DNA of 64,000 nucleotides, from the NCBI RefSeq assembly GCF_003991225.1, contig NZ_JTFC01000015.1:27445-91444 (forward strand). Direction: 5' to 3'. Position numbers and translations under genes: made by a program. This stretch comes from Candidatus Kurthia intestinigallinarum. Lineage in GTDB: Bacteria; Bacillota; Bacilli; Bacillales_A; Planococcaceae. This document shows positions 52,686 to 62,438 of this stretch, piece by piece. The stretch's first letter is position 1; each line of letters starts with the position of its first letter. The notes beneath the pieces were generated by a model that searched no databases, had not been told where the DNA came from, and saw only the letters and a list, made by a program, of their open reading frames with translations.

Positions 52686-55600
52686 TATTATTTCAAATCA
52701 ATTGGCAACGTTTTTTAAAGAGGAAGCAGCGATTGGCGAGGTTAATCGTTATTATTTATCTTTGCCAAGTGAACAATATGTTGAATACATTATGGAAGCC
52801 GTACAGGAGCTAGATGCGGCAGAGGCATTTTTATATGAAGCAGAGGGCGAGGAATCCTACGAAACCGTAGCACTTCGCTTTGGCGATTATAAATATGTAT
52901 TTGCGACAACGTTAAATAACACGCATCTAGATTTCATCGTAAACTTACGAAATGAAATGAGTGAGCAAAAGGGTATTTGGAAAAATACGTCTATCATTAT
53001 GATTTCTGATAAAATGCTCGATTCTATTCGTGGTGGTAGCCGTAATTTAACAGCGGAAGGTCTACCATTAAATGCCTCTCAAATCGTTGGTAATATTCAA
53101 AAGCTTGTAGAGGAAAGTACAATTCCAGCTGAAAATAAGGCGGTCTTAAAACACTATCTGTCTGGACGTGAAGAACTTCGTAATGTAGAAAACGCTTCGT
53201 TTTTAGACTTTGAAGATGTATTAAGCTGGGTTTACAGCGAGGAAATGAATTATGAATCGCTAAAAACACTAGGCTATTATCCTGATAAAGAGCTGGGATT
53301 ATTTATTGAAGCGGTTAATTTAGAAGTAGAGGGCTCAGATAAATATAAAAAAGCACAGAAGGCATTGAAAAATCGCTTAGATGATAATGCTGAAACTTTT
53401 GAGGAACATACACGAATTCGTGACTTGGGAAATGCGGAAGAACGCTTTGTTGAAGAATATGATGACTTTGGAAAAGACATTTATAAAGATGAAAAGGAAA
53501 TTGATTTTGCGCAGGTGCTTGAGCAAAAGGAAAAAGTTGCGAAGAAAAAAGTAATTACCTTTGAAGAAGAAAAAATGCAAATTGAGCTTCGAACAGCATC
53601 AGGTAAATCTAAAATTAAATCATTTTGGAGTGCGAAACAGGGAAAACGCGGCTATGATTTTGTTATATTCCAGCCAATGCTTGAAGAAGCAGCCGAAATG
53701 ACAATTAAGCTACCTTTCTCAACAAACGTTACACAAGAAAATGTGAATGGGAAGCATAAAAAACAAGTGCTAAAAAGCGGGAAATCATTGATTGCTACGC
53801 TATCACTCAACAACGCTAAAACACCATTTATGTCGTTCTCATATCGCCATGAAAATATGTCATCAAGTAACTTTACCTTCAAAATTTTAGTTATTCGTGA
53901 CGAAAAAGATTTCTATGCTTCTCTTGAAACGGCTTATAAGCTAAATGCTAAGGGAGACTTTATCATCAAATTAAATGATGAAAGCACACTTGTACTTGGC
54001 GATGGTGAGGTAGAGCATGAGATTAAAGAATTGAATGAAGTGCTTGAAGCGGATGCACCAGGATACAAGCTAACATTTGTACCAGCATTATTAGATGAGG
54101 AAACACGTGAATTTGAATTTATCGTAAAACGTAAGGGCTATGAGCTAGCTATTCAAATTGATGATGATATTTTACGTGCAACGCCACTGACAGATATGAA
54201 GATTTGGGAATATAAAATGAAGCATGAACAAACACTTAGCTATGCAGAAGATGGTGCGAAAATCATGCTTAATCAGCATCCCTACACAACGCTTGAACGT
54301 CAGCGTACATTTTTCCGCTGGGAAGCAAGCTGGCTAGAGCAGTCATTACGTGCAGCAGTTGTTCGAAATGGTCAGCTAGAAGCAAAAGAGCTTGTGCTTT
54401 CAGAGCGAATGAATGCAGCATATACGGCCTTTTTAGATGCTTTGGCAGCAACAAAATCAATTCCATCTTTAATTTATTATTCAGAGGAAATTCGTATAGC
54501 AGCGAAAAATTATATTCAAGCCTTTAATCAAGAAATTGAGGATATTCCAAATAATGCACTCATGACGGCGGAGCAGCGCGAACTATTGTATTTAGGAACT
54601 TTGGAAAAAGATTTCTCTTTATATATGACGCCATTTTCACCATTAAATGTCGCTTATCAGCTTGCCTTATCAAATGAAATGCATGCAGAGGAAGTTGATA
54701 GCAATATTTTAAAACAATTAAATCCAGCTTATATCATTCCGTATTTAGTAAATCAAAATAATGAAATCTATAAGCCAGACTCCAATGACTCTATAGTAGA
54801 ATGGCATGAGTATCGTCCGCAGGAGCAGGTATCGATTGGTGAAACGAATAACTTCCTTGCAAAAGTAATTAATGAAAAAATGTCACAGTTCGTGAATTAC
54901 TATGATTATCTATTTGCGATTAGTCCACAGCCTACTTTGATTATGAATGTAATTAACATCAAAAATGATGCAGAAGTATTGAAGGGGATTTTACGTTGGT
55001 TTAAAGCAGATATTCAGCGTAAAGGCTCATTCACAAAATTACTTACAGTAGACATCAATTACTATACAGATGATTTGGACCGTATTAGTAGCTTTGAATT
55101 ATTTAACTCATTGGAATTACCAAAGCAGGTAAAAGAAATCTTTGGTGTTGACTTAAATACGAAGCAACTAGATGACTTTGATACATTAATTGAAATTCAA
55201 AAACGTCTGCGCTTCTCAAAACGTTCAATGAACGAAAAAATTACGTATAGCCATATTAATTTCTATAAAATGAATAGCAATGAAAGCATTGCGAAGCAAA
55301 TTGTGACAGATGCGCCAAACTCGACAAGCTTAGGTGGGCTGTATGTGTCATCATCTTCTCATCAGACAGATAATGGCGGCTATCGTTTAGGATTTGGACT
55401 TGGCGAAGCGGATTATCACCGTACACAGCTATTAGAATTTGCGAAAAACATTAATGAGCTAAGTGCGAACCGAACAAACTCAGGGAATGACCCATACAAT
55501 AAGGACAATGCAATTTCACTACACATTACAACAGATGATGAGGAACGTCTAAGTGAGCTTTATTCAAGCTGTACATGGCTGACATTCATTGACCCTTCTG

Positions 55601-57897
55601 TAGATTTAGCGTACTTTGAGAAATCATCATCTAATCTAGTGATTGTCCATTATTCAGACCAGCTATCATCAAGTAATCACTATGATGCCATTACAGTGAC
55701 GGATAAATCACCACAATATTTCCGTGTAATTGAAGAATTTTTAGCTACGCATGGTGTGAAGGTACAGCCACATATGATGGCGACTATTATCCAGGCCTTT
55801 AATACATTTAATGGAGAATGGCTACTACGCGCTGTGCAAAATCGTGGTCATGATCAACGTGAAAAAATGAGTATTGTGGCGGCTATTAAGCATGTCTTAC
55901 TCCGTTTTGAACAGCCAAATGTGCGCTGGGTACCTATTTCAATGGAGGAAATCGTTCGTGTAACTGGAAATGTCGGCCTGAAAAAAGCAGATGGCCTATT
56001 CTCTGGTAAAACGATTGGTCGTAAAGGGAATTGTAGCGATGATTTACTATTAATTGGTGTAGAGGAAACCGCTACGGCACCAAAAGTTTATTTACTGCCA
56101 GTAGAGGTAAAAATCGGTCAAAATACGAGCGGTGTTATTGATAAAGGGATTTCTCAAGTGAAGGAATTAAATGTTCGCTTAAATGAATACTTAAATAATG
56201 ATTCATTCGATGCCAAATTCCTGCGTAACTTCTTTATGCGTATGTATATTACAAATGCACATAAAATGGTGCTAAATGATATTTGGCCAGAGAAGAACTA
56301 TGAACTGTCAGAGCGTTTGAAAGAGCAACTTTTGAATGATGAATTTATTTTAAGTGATGATTTACGTGCTGAGCTTGGTGAAGGAGCAGTCATGTCATTT
56401 AAAAAGGACTTAGTAGAAGAAACAACAGAGCGTCAAAGTGGTGTTATGGTCTACGGTATTCCAGAGAAAAAAGCGTATAAATCACTCGGTGTCACAATTG
56501 AACAGCTACGCGCAGAGGACTTTACACGTGTTGAAGAAGTAGAAGAAACTCATCAAAAAGAATTAGAAGTTGTGGAAATCGATGAATTTATTTCAGAAAC
56601 AGAGGAGCTTGAAGTCGCAGAGGAACCTCTACAGGAGAAAGCAGTAGTAGAGCCTGTTGAAGAGCTACCTACAGTTGTTGAAGATAAGGTGCCAGAACCT
56701 ATTGAAGAACGACCAGAAGTAGCTGTAGTGGCAGAATCTCCCGTTCAAGAGCTTGTAGAGGAGCTTCATGAAATGCCTCAGCCATCTGTAGCGAATGAGC
56801 AAGTAGGAGAAAGCCGTCCATTATTAGGTATTACAGAAGAAGGACAAAAAATTTATTGGGAATTTGGTAGCCGCAAGCTAGCAAACCGTCACCTCGTTAT
56901 TGGTGGTCGTTCAGGTCAGGGGAAAACATACTTTATTCAATCTGTTTTACGTCAGCTAGCTAACCAGGACCAGCCGGCATTAATTATTGACTACTCAAGC
57001 AGTTATACACGTACGCAACTAGATGAAGCATTCTTAGATAAAGTGGGCGACAAATTTAATGAGCGTGTTGTGTATTTTGACGGCTTCCCGATTAATCCAT
57101 TTATTCGCCGCGAAAAAGTGGTTTCTGGACAGGTAGGGAAAGAACCAATCACAGAAACAGCGTCACGTTTACAAGAAGTATTTACGAATGTTTATCAATT
57201 TGGACCACAGCAATCAAATGCGCTCTATCGTGTAGCGAAAAAATGTATTGAAATGTATGGGGATAAAGCAACCCTACCATTAATGATGGAAATCCTTGCA
57301 GAGTCTGAGGATATTACAAATTCTGTGGCAGATACAATTGCGAATAAATTAGCGCTGTTTGTAGACATTGATCCGTTTAGCTATAAGGAAGCGTTCACAT
57401 GGAATGATTACTTTAACGAAGCGGGACAAATCTCTGTCATTCAATTCGAGGGCTTTGAACAAGATACAATTAAGAAGGTTATGACGGAATTTATCCTTTG
57501 GGATTTATGGTATTTTGCACAATCTAATACGGCAGCACGCCCATTACCCATTATTTTAGATGAAGCCCAAAACCTAAACTTCAAGGCAGGCTCGCCATCT
57601 GACAAAATCTTACGCGAAGGCCGCAAATTCGGCATGTCCGTATGGTTTGCGACACAAACCTTTAGTAACTTCCAAAAAGAAGAGCTTGTGGTACTCGAAA
57701 ACGCCGCAACCTCTATCTTCTTCAAGCCGTCAGAAAGCGAGCTAAAACTCGTTGCGGATAAACTGGACATGAAGAAAAATACAGACCCACTCCGTATGCT
57801 GAAAAAAGGCGAATGCATTGTTCAAGGGCAATTCATGGAGCAAGATGAACTCGCACCTCAGGCGACGAAACTTGTGAAAGTGCCGGCGATGGAATAA
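52666..57897 (+). CDS. dptH: DptH: HerA/FtsK-like ATPase with embedded PD-(D/E)XK-like domain
   Basis: A 1743-residue protein. ATG 52666 is chosen because GTGGGGA precedes it by eight bases; an in-frame GTG at 52645 is also open. C-terminal HerA/FtsK-like ATPase: Walker A GGRSGQGKT (1413-1421), Walker B PIILDEAQ (D1632, E1633). A central segment has D1125/D1126 then VEVKIGQ with E1147-x-K1149 and a following QVKEL, the layout of PD-(D/E)XK nucleases. An acidic, Pro/Glu-rich linker (about 1286-1383) joins the two. Known role: ATPase of the Dpt restriction complex; the nuclease call is my reading. Confidence 0.83.
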   Translation: MLKQFYNIISNQLATFFKEEAAIGEVNRYYLSLPSEQYVEYIMEAVQELDAAEAFLYEAEGEESYETVALRFGDYKYVFATTLNNTHLDFIVNLRNEMSEQKGIWKNTSIIMISDKMLDSIRGGSRNLTAEGLPLNASQIVGNIQKLVEESTIPAENKAVLKHYLSGREELRNVENASFLDFEDVLSWVYSEEMNYESLKTLGYYPDKELGLFIEAVNLEVEGSDKYKKAQKALKNRLDDNAETFEEHTRIRDLGNAEERFVEEYDDFGKDIYKDEKEIDFAQVLEQKEKVAKKKVITFEEEKMQIELRTASGKSKIKSFWSAKQGKRGYDFVIFQPMLEEAAEMTIKLPFSTNVTQENVNGKHKKQVLKSGKSLIATLSLNNAKTPFMSFSYRHENMSSSNFTFKILVIRDEKDFYASLETAYKLNAKGDFIIKLNDESTLVLGDGEVEHEIKELNEVLEADAPGYKLTFVPALLDEETREFEFIVKRKGYELAIQIDDDILRATPLTDMKIWEYKMKHEQTLSYAEDGAKIMLNQHPYTTLERQRTFFRWEASWLEQSLRAAVVRNGQLEAKELVLSERMNAAYTAFLDALAATKSIPSLIYYSEEIRIAAKNYIQAFNQEIEDIPNNALMTAEQRELLYLGTLEKDFSLYMTPFSPLNVAYQLALSNEMHAEEVDSNILKQLNPAYIIPYLVNQNNEIYKPDSNDSIVEWHEYRPQEQVSIGETNNFLAKVINEKMSQFVNYYDYLFAISPQPTLIMNVINIKNDAEVLKGILRWFKADIQRKGSFTKLLTVDINYYTDDLDRISSFELFNSLELPKQVKEIFGVDLNTKQLDDFDTLIEIQKRLRFSKRSMNEKITYSHINFYKMNSNESIAKQIVTDAPNSTSLGGLYVSSSSHQTDNGGYRLGFGLGEADYHRTQLLEFAKNINELSANRTNSGNDPYNKDNAISLHITTDDEERLSELYSSCTWLTFIDPSVDLAYFEKSSSNLVIVHYSDQLSSSNHYDAITVTDKSPQYFRVIEEFLATHGVKVQPHMMATIIQAFNTFNGEWLLRAVQNRGHDQREKMSIVAAIKHVLLRFEQPNVRWVPISMEEIVRVTGNVGLKKADGLFSGKTIGRKGNCSDDLLLIGVEETATAPKVYLLPVEVKIGQNTSGVIDKGISQVKELNVRLNEYLNNDSFDAKFLRNFFMRMYITNAHKMVLNDIWPEKNYELSERLKEQLLNDEFILSDDLRAELGEGAVMSFKKDLVEETTERQSGVMVYGIPEKKAYKSLGVTIEQLRAEDFTRVEEVEETHQKELEVVEIDEFISETEELEVAEEPLQEKAVVEPVEELPTVVEDKVPEPIEERPEVAVVAESPVQELVEELHEMPQPSVANEQVGESRPLLGITEEGQKIYWEFGSRKLANRHLVIGGRSGQGKTYFIQSVLRQLANQDQPALIIDYSSSYTRTQLDEAFLDKVGDKFNERVVYFDGFPINPFIRREKVVSGQVGKEPITETASRLQEVFTNVYQFGPQQSNALYRVAKKCIEMYGDKATLPLMMEILAESEDITNSVADTIANKLALFVDIDPFSYKEAFTWNDYFNEAGQISVIQFEGFEQDTIKKVMTEFILWDLWYFAQSNTAARPLPIILDEAQNLNFKAGSPSDKILREGRKFGMSVWFATQTFSNFQKEELVVLENAATSIFFKPSESELKLVADKLDMKKNTDPLRMLKKGECIVQGQFMEQDELAPQATKLVKVPAME

Positions 57898-57937
57898 AAG
57901 ATTAGCTTATAATTATTTTGTTGCATTAATCTCAAAA

Positions 57938-57981
57938 AATAATAACCCGTCTTCGATAATTTATCGAGGACGGGTTATTTT
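57938..57981. terminator. Bidirectional terminator between dptH and the convergent operon
   Basis: AATAACCCGTCTTCGATAA / TTATCGAGGACGGGTTATT stem, A-run before and TTTTAT after. Confidence 0.88.
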
Positions 57982-57990
57982 ATATGTTTT

Positions 57991-58659
57991 TTATTTCCAG
58001 TTTATTTGATGTAAATTTTCTCGAAATTCTTGCCAATTGATTTCATTAATATCATCTATTGTTAGTTGTTTAACTGAACGATTAGTACCATTCATTAGCG
58101 AATTACTTTTAATCGATACTTTGGTTAAATCTATTTCCTTGTACCAATGAATATTTGCTTTGCCCGCAATTCGTCTTTCTACATTTTTTTTAATTTCTTT
58201 CCAGTAATCATCCGAATATTCGCATTCGTAATAAATCCAATCAAGACCATTTGTATAAATGACTTTCCTATACCAAAGGATAGTACCTAAAAGCTGTCCT
58301 TCTTCTGGAGACAATGAACTTTGTAATTTTTCGTTGATTGTATGAATTGTAGGTAAAGGCTTATTTAGTGCTTTCACTTCAATACATCCATAAATTTGAT
58401 TTATATTATCAATATTCTTATTTGCATTATGCTCGTTATCAAAATTTTCATCTAAAATGACTAAATCGGGAATTGAAGATAACCCGTAAAACACTTGGCC
58501 TCGAGCACTTTTAATTCTTCTACTCACATCTCTTAGGGAAAGTGCTTTAATGTTCTCTCCTTCTCTCAATAAAGCCATAACAAGAGAATACAAATCATAT
58601 TCTGTCATGTTTTGTTTTGCTATTAAGTTTAGCTCTCTTTTATAATCTTTGAGATTCAT
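57991..58659 (-). CDS. PD-(D/E)XK-like nuclease candidate
   Basis: A 222-residue protein (SD GGAGGT). The core reads SSIPDLVILDENF, then IYGCIEVKALNK and GQLLGTILWYRKVIY: a PD...ExK arrangement with a following Gln, as in restriction-type nucleases. The N-terminal helix EYDLYSLVMALLRE could supply the early Glu. It ends the mazG-helicase operon (27-base gap) and lies convergent to dptFGH, so it may be the cleaving component for either. Function is inference. Confidence 0.6.
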   Translation of the reverse strand: MNLKDYKRELNLIAKQNMTEYDLYSLVMALLREGENIKALSLRDVSRRIKSARGQVFYGLSSIPDLVILDENFDNEHNANKNIDNINQIYGCIEVKALNKPLPTIHTINEKLQSSLSPEEGQLLGTILWYRKVIYTNGLDWIYYECEYSDDYWKEIKKNVERRIAGKANIHWYKEIDLTKVSIKSNSLMNGTNRSVKQLTIDDINEINWQEFRENLHQINWK

Positions 58660-58686
58660 AGGTTACCTCCAAAGTATTTGATTAAA

Positions 58687-61062
58687 TTACCCCAACTTCT
58701 CAGCCTTTCTTGAAAAATATCGGCTCAATCGGAATTCACAGATTTCCTTCACCCAACCATAAATGATTTCCTCATATGCAGGGTCAATGGCTACATTAAA
58801 TTTAAATGTAGTGCCATCGAAGTCTGCGAGGCCTTTACTGCTGGATGCCCATTTTGTCATGGGCATACGTTGTAAGAGGCTTTCGACTTTTTGTGGTTTT
58901 AGGTCGATTTTATCGATAGCGTATTTAGTTGGCTGTTCCAGATAGGATGCAAATTCGGGTGCTGTGTCCGGAGCGGTAATTGGCTTGTACCAATCGCTTG
59001 CACCGCGCTGTAGCATGACATGAAGAAGTACCATTTTATAGCTTTTTGTCATGGCTGTTTTTTCAATTTCAATAAGTAAATCCTTCGCATGTTCAAAGGC
59101 AGCGGTTTCTTCTGCATTTAGCTCACCGGCATTCTGTAGCAGCTGGATGTATGTTTTAAATTCCTTCGCTACATTCAAATCCTCATAGCCGCTTTGCAGG
59201 TAAAGCTCTAAATAGGTTGGGCGGCGTCCGAGTTCCATTTTGACATCCTCAAAAACAGCAAGGATTTTTTGCTTATAGGTTTGATTTTTACGGATGATTT
59301 CCTGTAGTAAGTCAATTACCTCTAGATCCAGATTTAGTACAATATCTGTTTCTGGAATGGTCTGGATTTGCTGGAATTTCGCCTTTTCGGGCATAGATGG
59401 GTTCAGCATTTTTAGCTTGCGGTCCGCATTGCGATAATTCCCAATAAAGTCGATGATGACGCATTTTTCCTTGCCATCTGATAGGCGAAGGCCGCGTCCT
59501 ACCTGCTGTGTAAAAATCGCTACAGATTCTGTTGGACGAATAAAGAGTAGGGTATCGACCTTTGGAATATCGACGCCTTCATTAAATAAATCGACGGTGA
59601 AAATAATATCGACTGTGCCGAGGTCTAGCTCCGTACGTGCTTGTCTGCACTCATCGCGCGAATTTTGACCAGTTAGTGAAAGCGCACGAACACCTTGCTG
59701 ACGGAAATAATCAGCCATATAATTAGCCTGCTTCACAGAGGAGCAGAAGCCAATTGTGCGCGTTTGCTTCAGCTCGATCCATTTACTAAATACATGCTCA
59801 AGAACGGATTGCTGTAGTTGCTTGTCTACAAGCTCATTTTCATCATAATGTGTGCCTACCCAGCGGATTTGCGAGTAGTCAATTTCATCCTTCACACCAT
59901 AGTAGTGGAAGGGGCTTAGCCATTGATGGGCAATTGCCTCAATAAAGTGAATTACAACGGCAACATTCCCATCACAAATTGTATAAACATCCTTATTATC
60001 CAAACGGTCAGGTGTTGCGGTAATGCCTAATAGAAACTTCGGATTAAAATACTCAATTAGGCGGTGATAAGTAGGTGCGGCTGCATGGTGGAATTCGTCA
60101 ATGATGATAAAATCAAAAGCATCTGGTGCAAATTTCTCCAAATGATGTGGCTGTGAAATTGTGTAGATCGACGCAAAGATCATCTCCTTATCCAGTACCT
60201 TTTCAACACCATTATAATAGCCGCTTGTGCGGTCCATATGTACATGACTAAACGCTTTCTTCGCCTGTTCTAAAATTTCATCACGATGGGCAACGAAAAG
60301 AACGCGCTTGAAATTTCGGGCGAAAAAGGCAGCTAAATAAGTTTTTCCAAGACCTGTCGCAAGCACAGCCATTGCCTTATCATAGCCCTGGTCCAATGTA
60401 TCCTGTAGGGCGTCGAGTGCCATTTTTTGTGCGGGTCGAGGCTCTAAAACAAGTGGTACGGAAGCGGGATCAATGACGACATCTGAAGTATCTGAGGCAG
60501 TTCCATACATCAGGCTTTCCGCTTCGGCTTCCTCCCATTGCTGTGAAATCGGCATTTGCTTATTCGCTGCCTCATAGATTTCGCGGTAGCGCGCAATCGT
60601 AAAGGCATTAACCGGTACGGTATTTTCTGCATAAAACACCTTTGCAAATTCCTCCGTAGCCTGCTCATAAGTTAAATCATCCACTGTATGTAAGCTCCAC
60701 TCTACACCGGTTGTCATAGCAGATTTTGATAAATTAGAAGAGCCTACAATGACATGCTGCGCATGAGAATCGCGGTATAAGTAAGCTTTTGGATGAAAGG
60801 ACTGTCCATGTGCCTGATATAGGCGGATTTCTGCATTTGGTAGGGCTGTATAGAGCATCTCCAGTGCATCAGGCTGTGTAATCGATAAATAATCACCTGC
60901 AAGTAGCTGAATAGTAGCACCGCGCTCATGTGCCTCTTGAAGCGACTTTAACATCAGCTTTACACCAGACTTCATCGCAAATGCAGTAATCCAGCAAATA
61001 TGCTCAGCCTCTTCATTTAATTCCTTTAACTCATTCACTAAATTCGTTGTAATTAACCTCAT
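58687..61062 (-). CDS. PLD-domain plus DEAH-type superfamily 2 helicase
   Basis: A 791-residue protein. Residues about 1-150 are a phospholipase-D-like nuclease domain (SFHPKAYLYRD with H90-x-K92, then GSSNLS). From about 205 a DEAD/DEAH helicase: ATGLGKT (235-241), IIDEFHHA (320-327), TATPDR (348-353), and in the second RecA domain QQVGRGLRLSDGKE. A ~200-residue C-terminal region has no recognised domain. Architecture known from defence genes and DUF3427-type helicases. The ATG is adjacent to the mazG stop. Confidence 0.87.
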   Translation of the reverse strand: MRLITTNLVNELKELNEEAEHICWITAFAMKSGVKLMLKSLQEAHERGATIQLLAGDYLSITQPDALEMLYTALPNAEIRLYQAHGQSFHPKAYLYRDSHAQHVIVGSSNLSKSAMTTGVEWSLHTVDDLTYEQATEEFAKVFYAENTVPVNAFTIARYREIYEAANKQMPISQQWEEAEAESLMYGTASDTSDVVIDPASVPLVLEPRPAQKMALDALQDTLDQGYDKAMAVLATGLGKTYLAAFFARNFKRVLFVAHRDEILEQAKKAFSHVHMDRTSGYYNGVEKVLDKEMIFASIYTISQPHHLEKFAPDAFDFIIIDEFHHAAAPTYHRLIEYFNPKFLLGITATPDRLDNKDVYTICDGNVAVVIHFIEAIAHQWLSPFHYYGVKDEIDYSQIRWVGTHYDENELVDKQLQQSVLEHVFSKWIELKQTRTIGFCSSVKQANYMADYFRQQGVRALSLTGQNSRDECRQARTELDLGTVDIIFTVDLFNEGVDIPKVDTLLFIRPTESVAIFTQQVGRGLRLSDGKEKCVIIDFIGNYRNADRKLKMLNPSMPEKAKFQQIQTIPETDIVLNLDLEVIDLLQEIIRKNQTYKQKILAVFEDVKMELGRRPTYLELYLQSGYEDLNVAKEFKTYIQLLQNAGELNAEETAAFEHAKDLLIEIEKTAMTKSYKMVLLHVMLQRGASDWYKPITAPDTAPEFASYLEQPTKYAIDKIDLKPQKVESLLQRMPMTKWASSSKGLADFDGTTFKFNVAIDPAYEEIIYGWVKEICEFRLSRYFSRKAEKLG

Positions 61063-61389
61063 CTACTTATCCTCGACATCAATCAAATATAAGCCTTCAT
61101 CAAAGCCACCGCGTTTTTGCTTTTTCTTCACGCGCACAGCTTCTAGCTCATCAAAGTTCGTATCATAAACTTTAAGTGCAGCATGTAGTAGCTCTAGCAC
61201 GTCAGCCATTTCTTCAATGGCTTCTTTTTTTGTAGTCGTCTCATCAAATTCTTTGACCTCTTCATAGAGCTTGTTTTTGATTTCTGTCAAATGCTCCTTA
61301 GGCTGTAGCACGCGTGAATTATACGCAAGCCCATCTGCTGCGATAATTTCTAAAATACGGTCTCGAATTAATTTATTGTATACTGGCAT
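61063..61389 (-). CDS. MazG-like / phosphoribosyl-ATP pyrophosphohydrolase-like protein
   Basis: A 108-residue protein: MPVYNKLIRDRILEIIAADG, then EEVKEFDE and EEMADVLELLHA, the EExxE...ExxD metal-binding pattern of the all-alpha NTP pyrophosphatase (MazG) fold. Known activity: hydrolysing NTPs to NMP plus PPi. Its stop abuts the helicase start; tight pairing of this protein with a PLD-helicase suggests a nucleotide-linked defence role (inference). SD GAGGTGACAGGAAG. Confidence 0.83.
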   Translation of the reverse strand: MPVYNKLIRDRILEIIAADGLAYNSRVLQPKEHLTEIKNKLYEEVKEFDETTTKKEAIEEMADVLELLHAALKVYDTNFDELEAVRVKKKQKRGGFDEGLYLIDVEDK

Positions 61390-61465
61390 CTTCCTGTCAC
61401 CTCAATTAGTTAATATATAGTTATGATAAAGGGGAATTTTGGAAAGTGCAATGGCTGACGGGTTA

Positions 61466-61499
61466 TGAAAAAACGCCTACTTATTTCTCAGTAGGCGCT
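61466..61499 (-). terminator. Terminator after membrane-anchored protein gene
   Basis: GCGCCTAC / GTAGGCGT stem; T-run on the minus strand. Confidence 0.75.
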
Positions 61500-61542
61500 G
61501 CGTTGTTAATCGATAATTTCTAAATCATAAGGAAAGACAGTG

Positions 61543-61911
61543 TCATTTGCCGTCAGTATGTTTATTTTGTTTAAATGTCTGTGTTGTAATAAATTTCAAT
61601 GAATTTTTATCTTCGACTAATAATGTCTTCTGATCATCGTTATATGTAGTTGAATCGAGCCCGTCTGCCTGTACCTTATTATCATTCGAAATAAATAAGG
61701 CTAAGCTATTTCTAGTCGGTGCATCAATCGTCGTTGAGTAATAGCCAACCGCCTTACTATTGTTTATTAAATCCTTTTGAAGCTTATCAATAAATACATC
61801 CTTTGATGCGAGCGAGGCTTTGTCATTATTCGTAAAGTAAAACGCCACACTAATGATGACAACAATGATTAAACCAAGCACACCAAATTTCCGTTTCTCC
61901 AATGTCCACAA
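61543..61911 (-). CDS. Membrane-anchored protein, 122 aa
   Basis: TTG start at 61911 (MWTLEKRKFGVLGLIIVVII). One N-terminal helix (about 10-27) and an Asp/Lys-rich outside domain (FIDKLQKDLINNSKAVGYYS; SLALFISNDNKVQADGL). A GGGTGG SD fits moderately. No family recognised. Confidence 0.65.
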   Translation of the reverse strand: MWTLEKRKFGVLGLIIVVIISVAFYFTNNDKASLASKDVFIDKLQKDLINNSKAVGYYSTTIDAPTRNSLALFISNDNKVQADGLDSTTYNDDQKTLLVEDKNSLKFITTQTFKQNKHTDGK

Positions 61912-62115
61912 CCACCCAATAATTTACTATTAATCATATTTTTATATTAAAGGATAAAATTGGTAAATTCTATACATAGTAAAAAAATGCGTGTATATTA
62001 TGCGGAAACAAGCATTTTTATGAATTCTTGTACAGCAATATGGCGCAATGGCTCTTCATTCCGCCATATAGAAACAGCCGTTGAAGGGTAGAAAGCGAGC
62101 GTATTTCCTGGGGAT

Positions 62116-62376
62116 ATGCATTATGAGGTTCAGTATACGATTGTGACAATTTTAAAGGAAGTTCATATTTCAGCGCTATACCAAGCATATGAAAATGGTG
62201 TCATAGAAGTAGGTAATGTCAATTTCTCAGATGCTTTAAAAAGAACGACCATTTCTACAGAAGCGCATCAGTTATTAGCAAGCTATGTATTTGATGAGCT
62301 CTGTTACTGCCGCTATGAATGGAAATGTGATGTACTCAATGCACCATCCATTAAAATGGCTAAAAGATTAGGCTAG
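62116..62376 (+). CDS. Unrecognised 86-aa protein
   Basis: [20 protein letters not shown] with GGGGAT close before the ATG (a weak SD). Soluble, with Cys pairs near the end ([11 protein letters not shown]). No family or function is recognised. Followed by a shared terminator. Confidence 0.5.
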   Translation: MHYEVQYTIVTILKEVHISALYQAYENGVIEVGNVNFSDALKRTTISTEAHQLLASYVFDELCYCRYEWKCDVLNAPSIKMAKRLG

Positions 62377-62402
62377 CATATACATACTAAAGTTTAATCA
62401 AA

Positions 62403-62438
62403 AAAACCTAGTGATGAGAATCACTAGGTCTTTTTTTG
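62403..62438. terminator. Bidirectional terminator
   Basis: ACCTAGTGAT / ATCACTAGGT stem with A- and T-runs. Confidence 0.88.

Noticed and set aside
48622..61389. BREX or type I restriction-modification system
   Set aside because: No methyltransferase, PglZ, BrxC or specificity subunit was seen; the HNDAT region of the first gene points to DptF.
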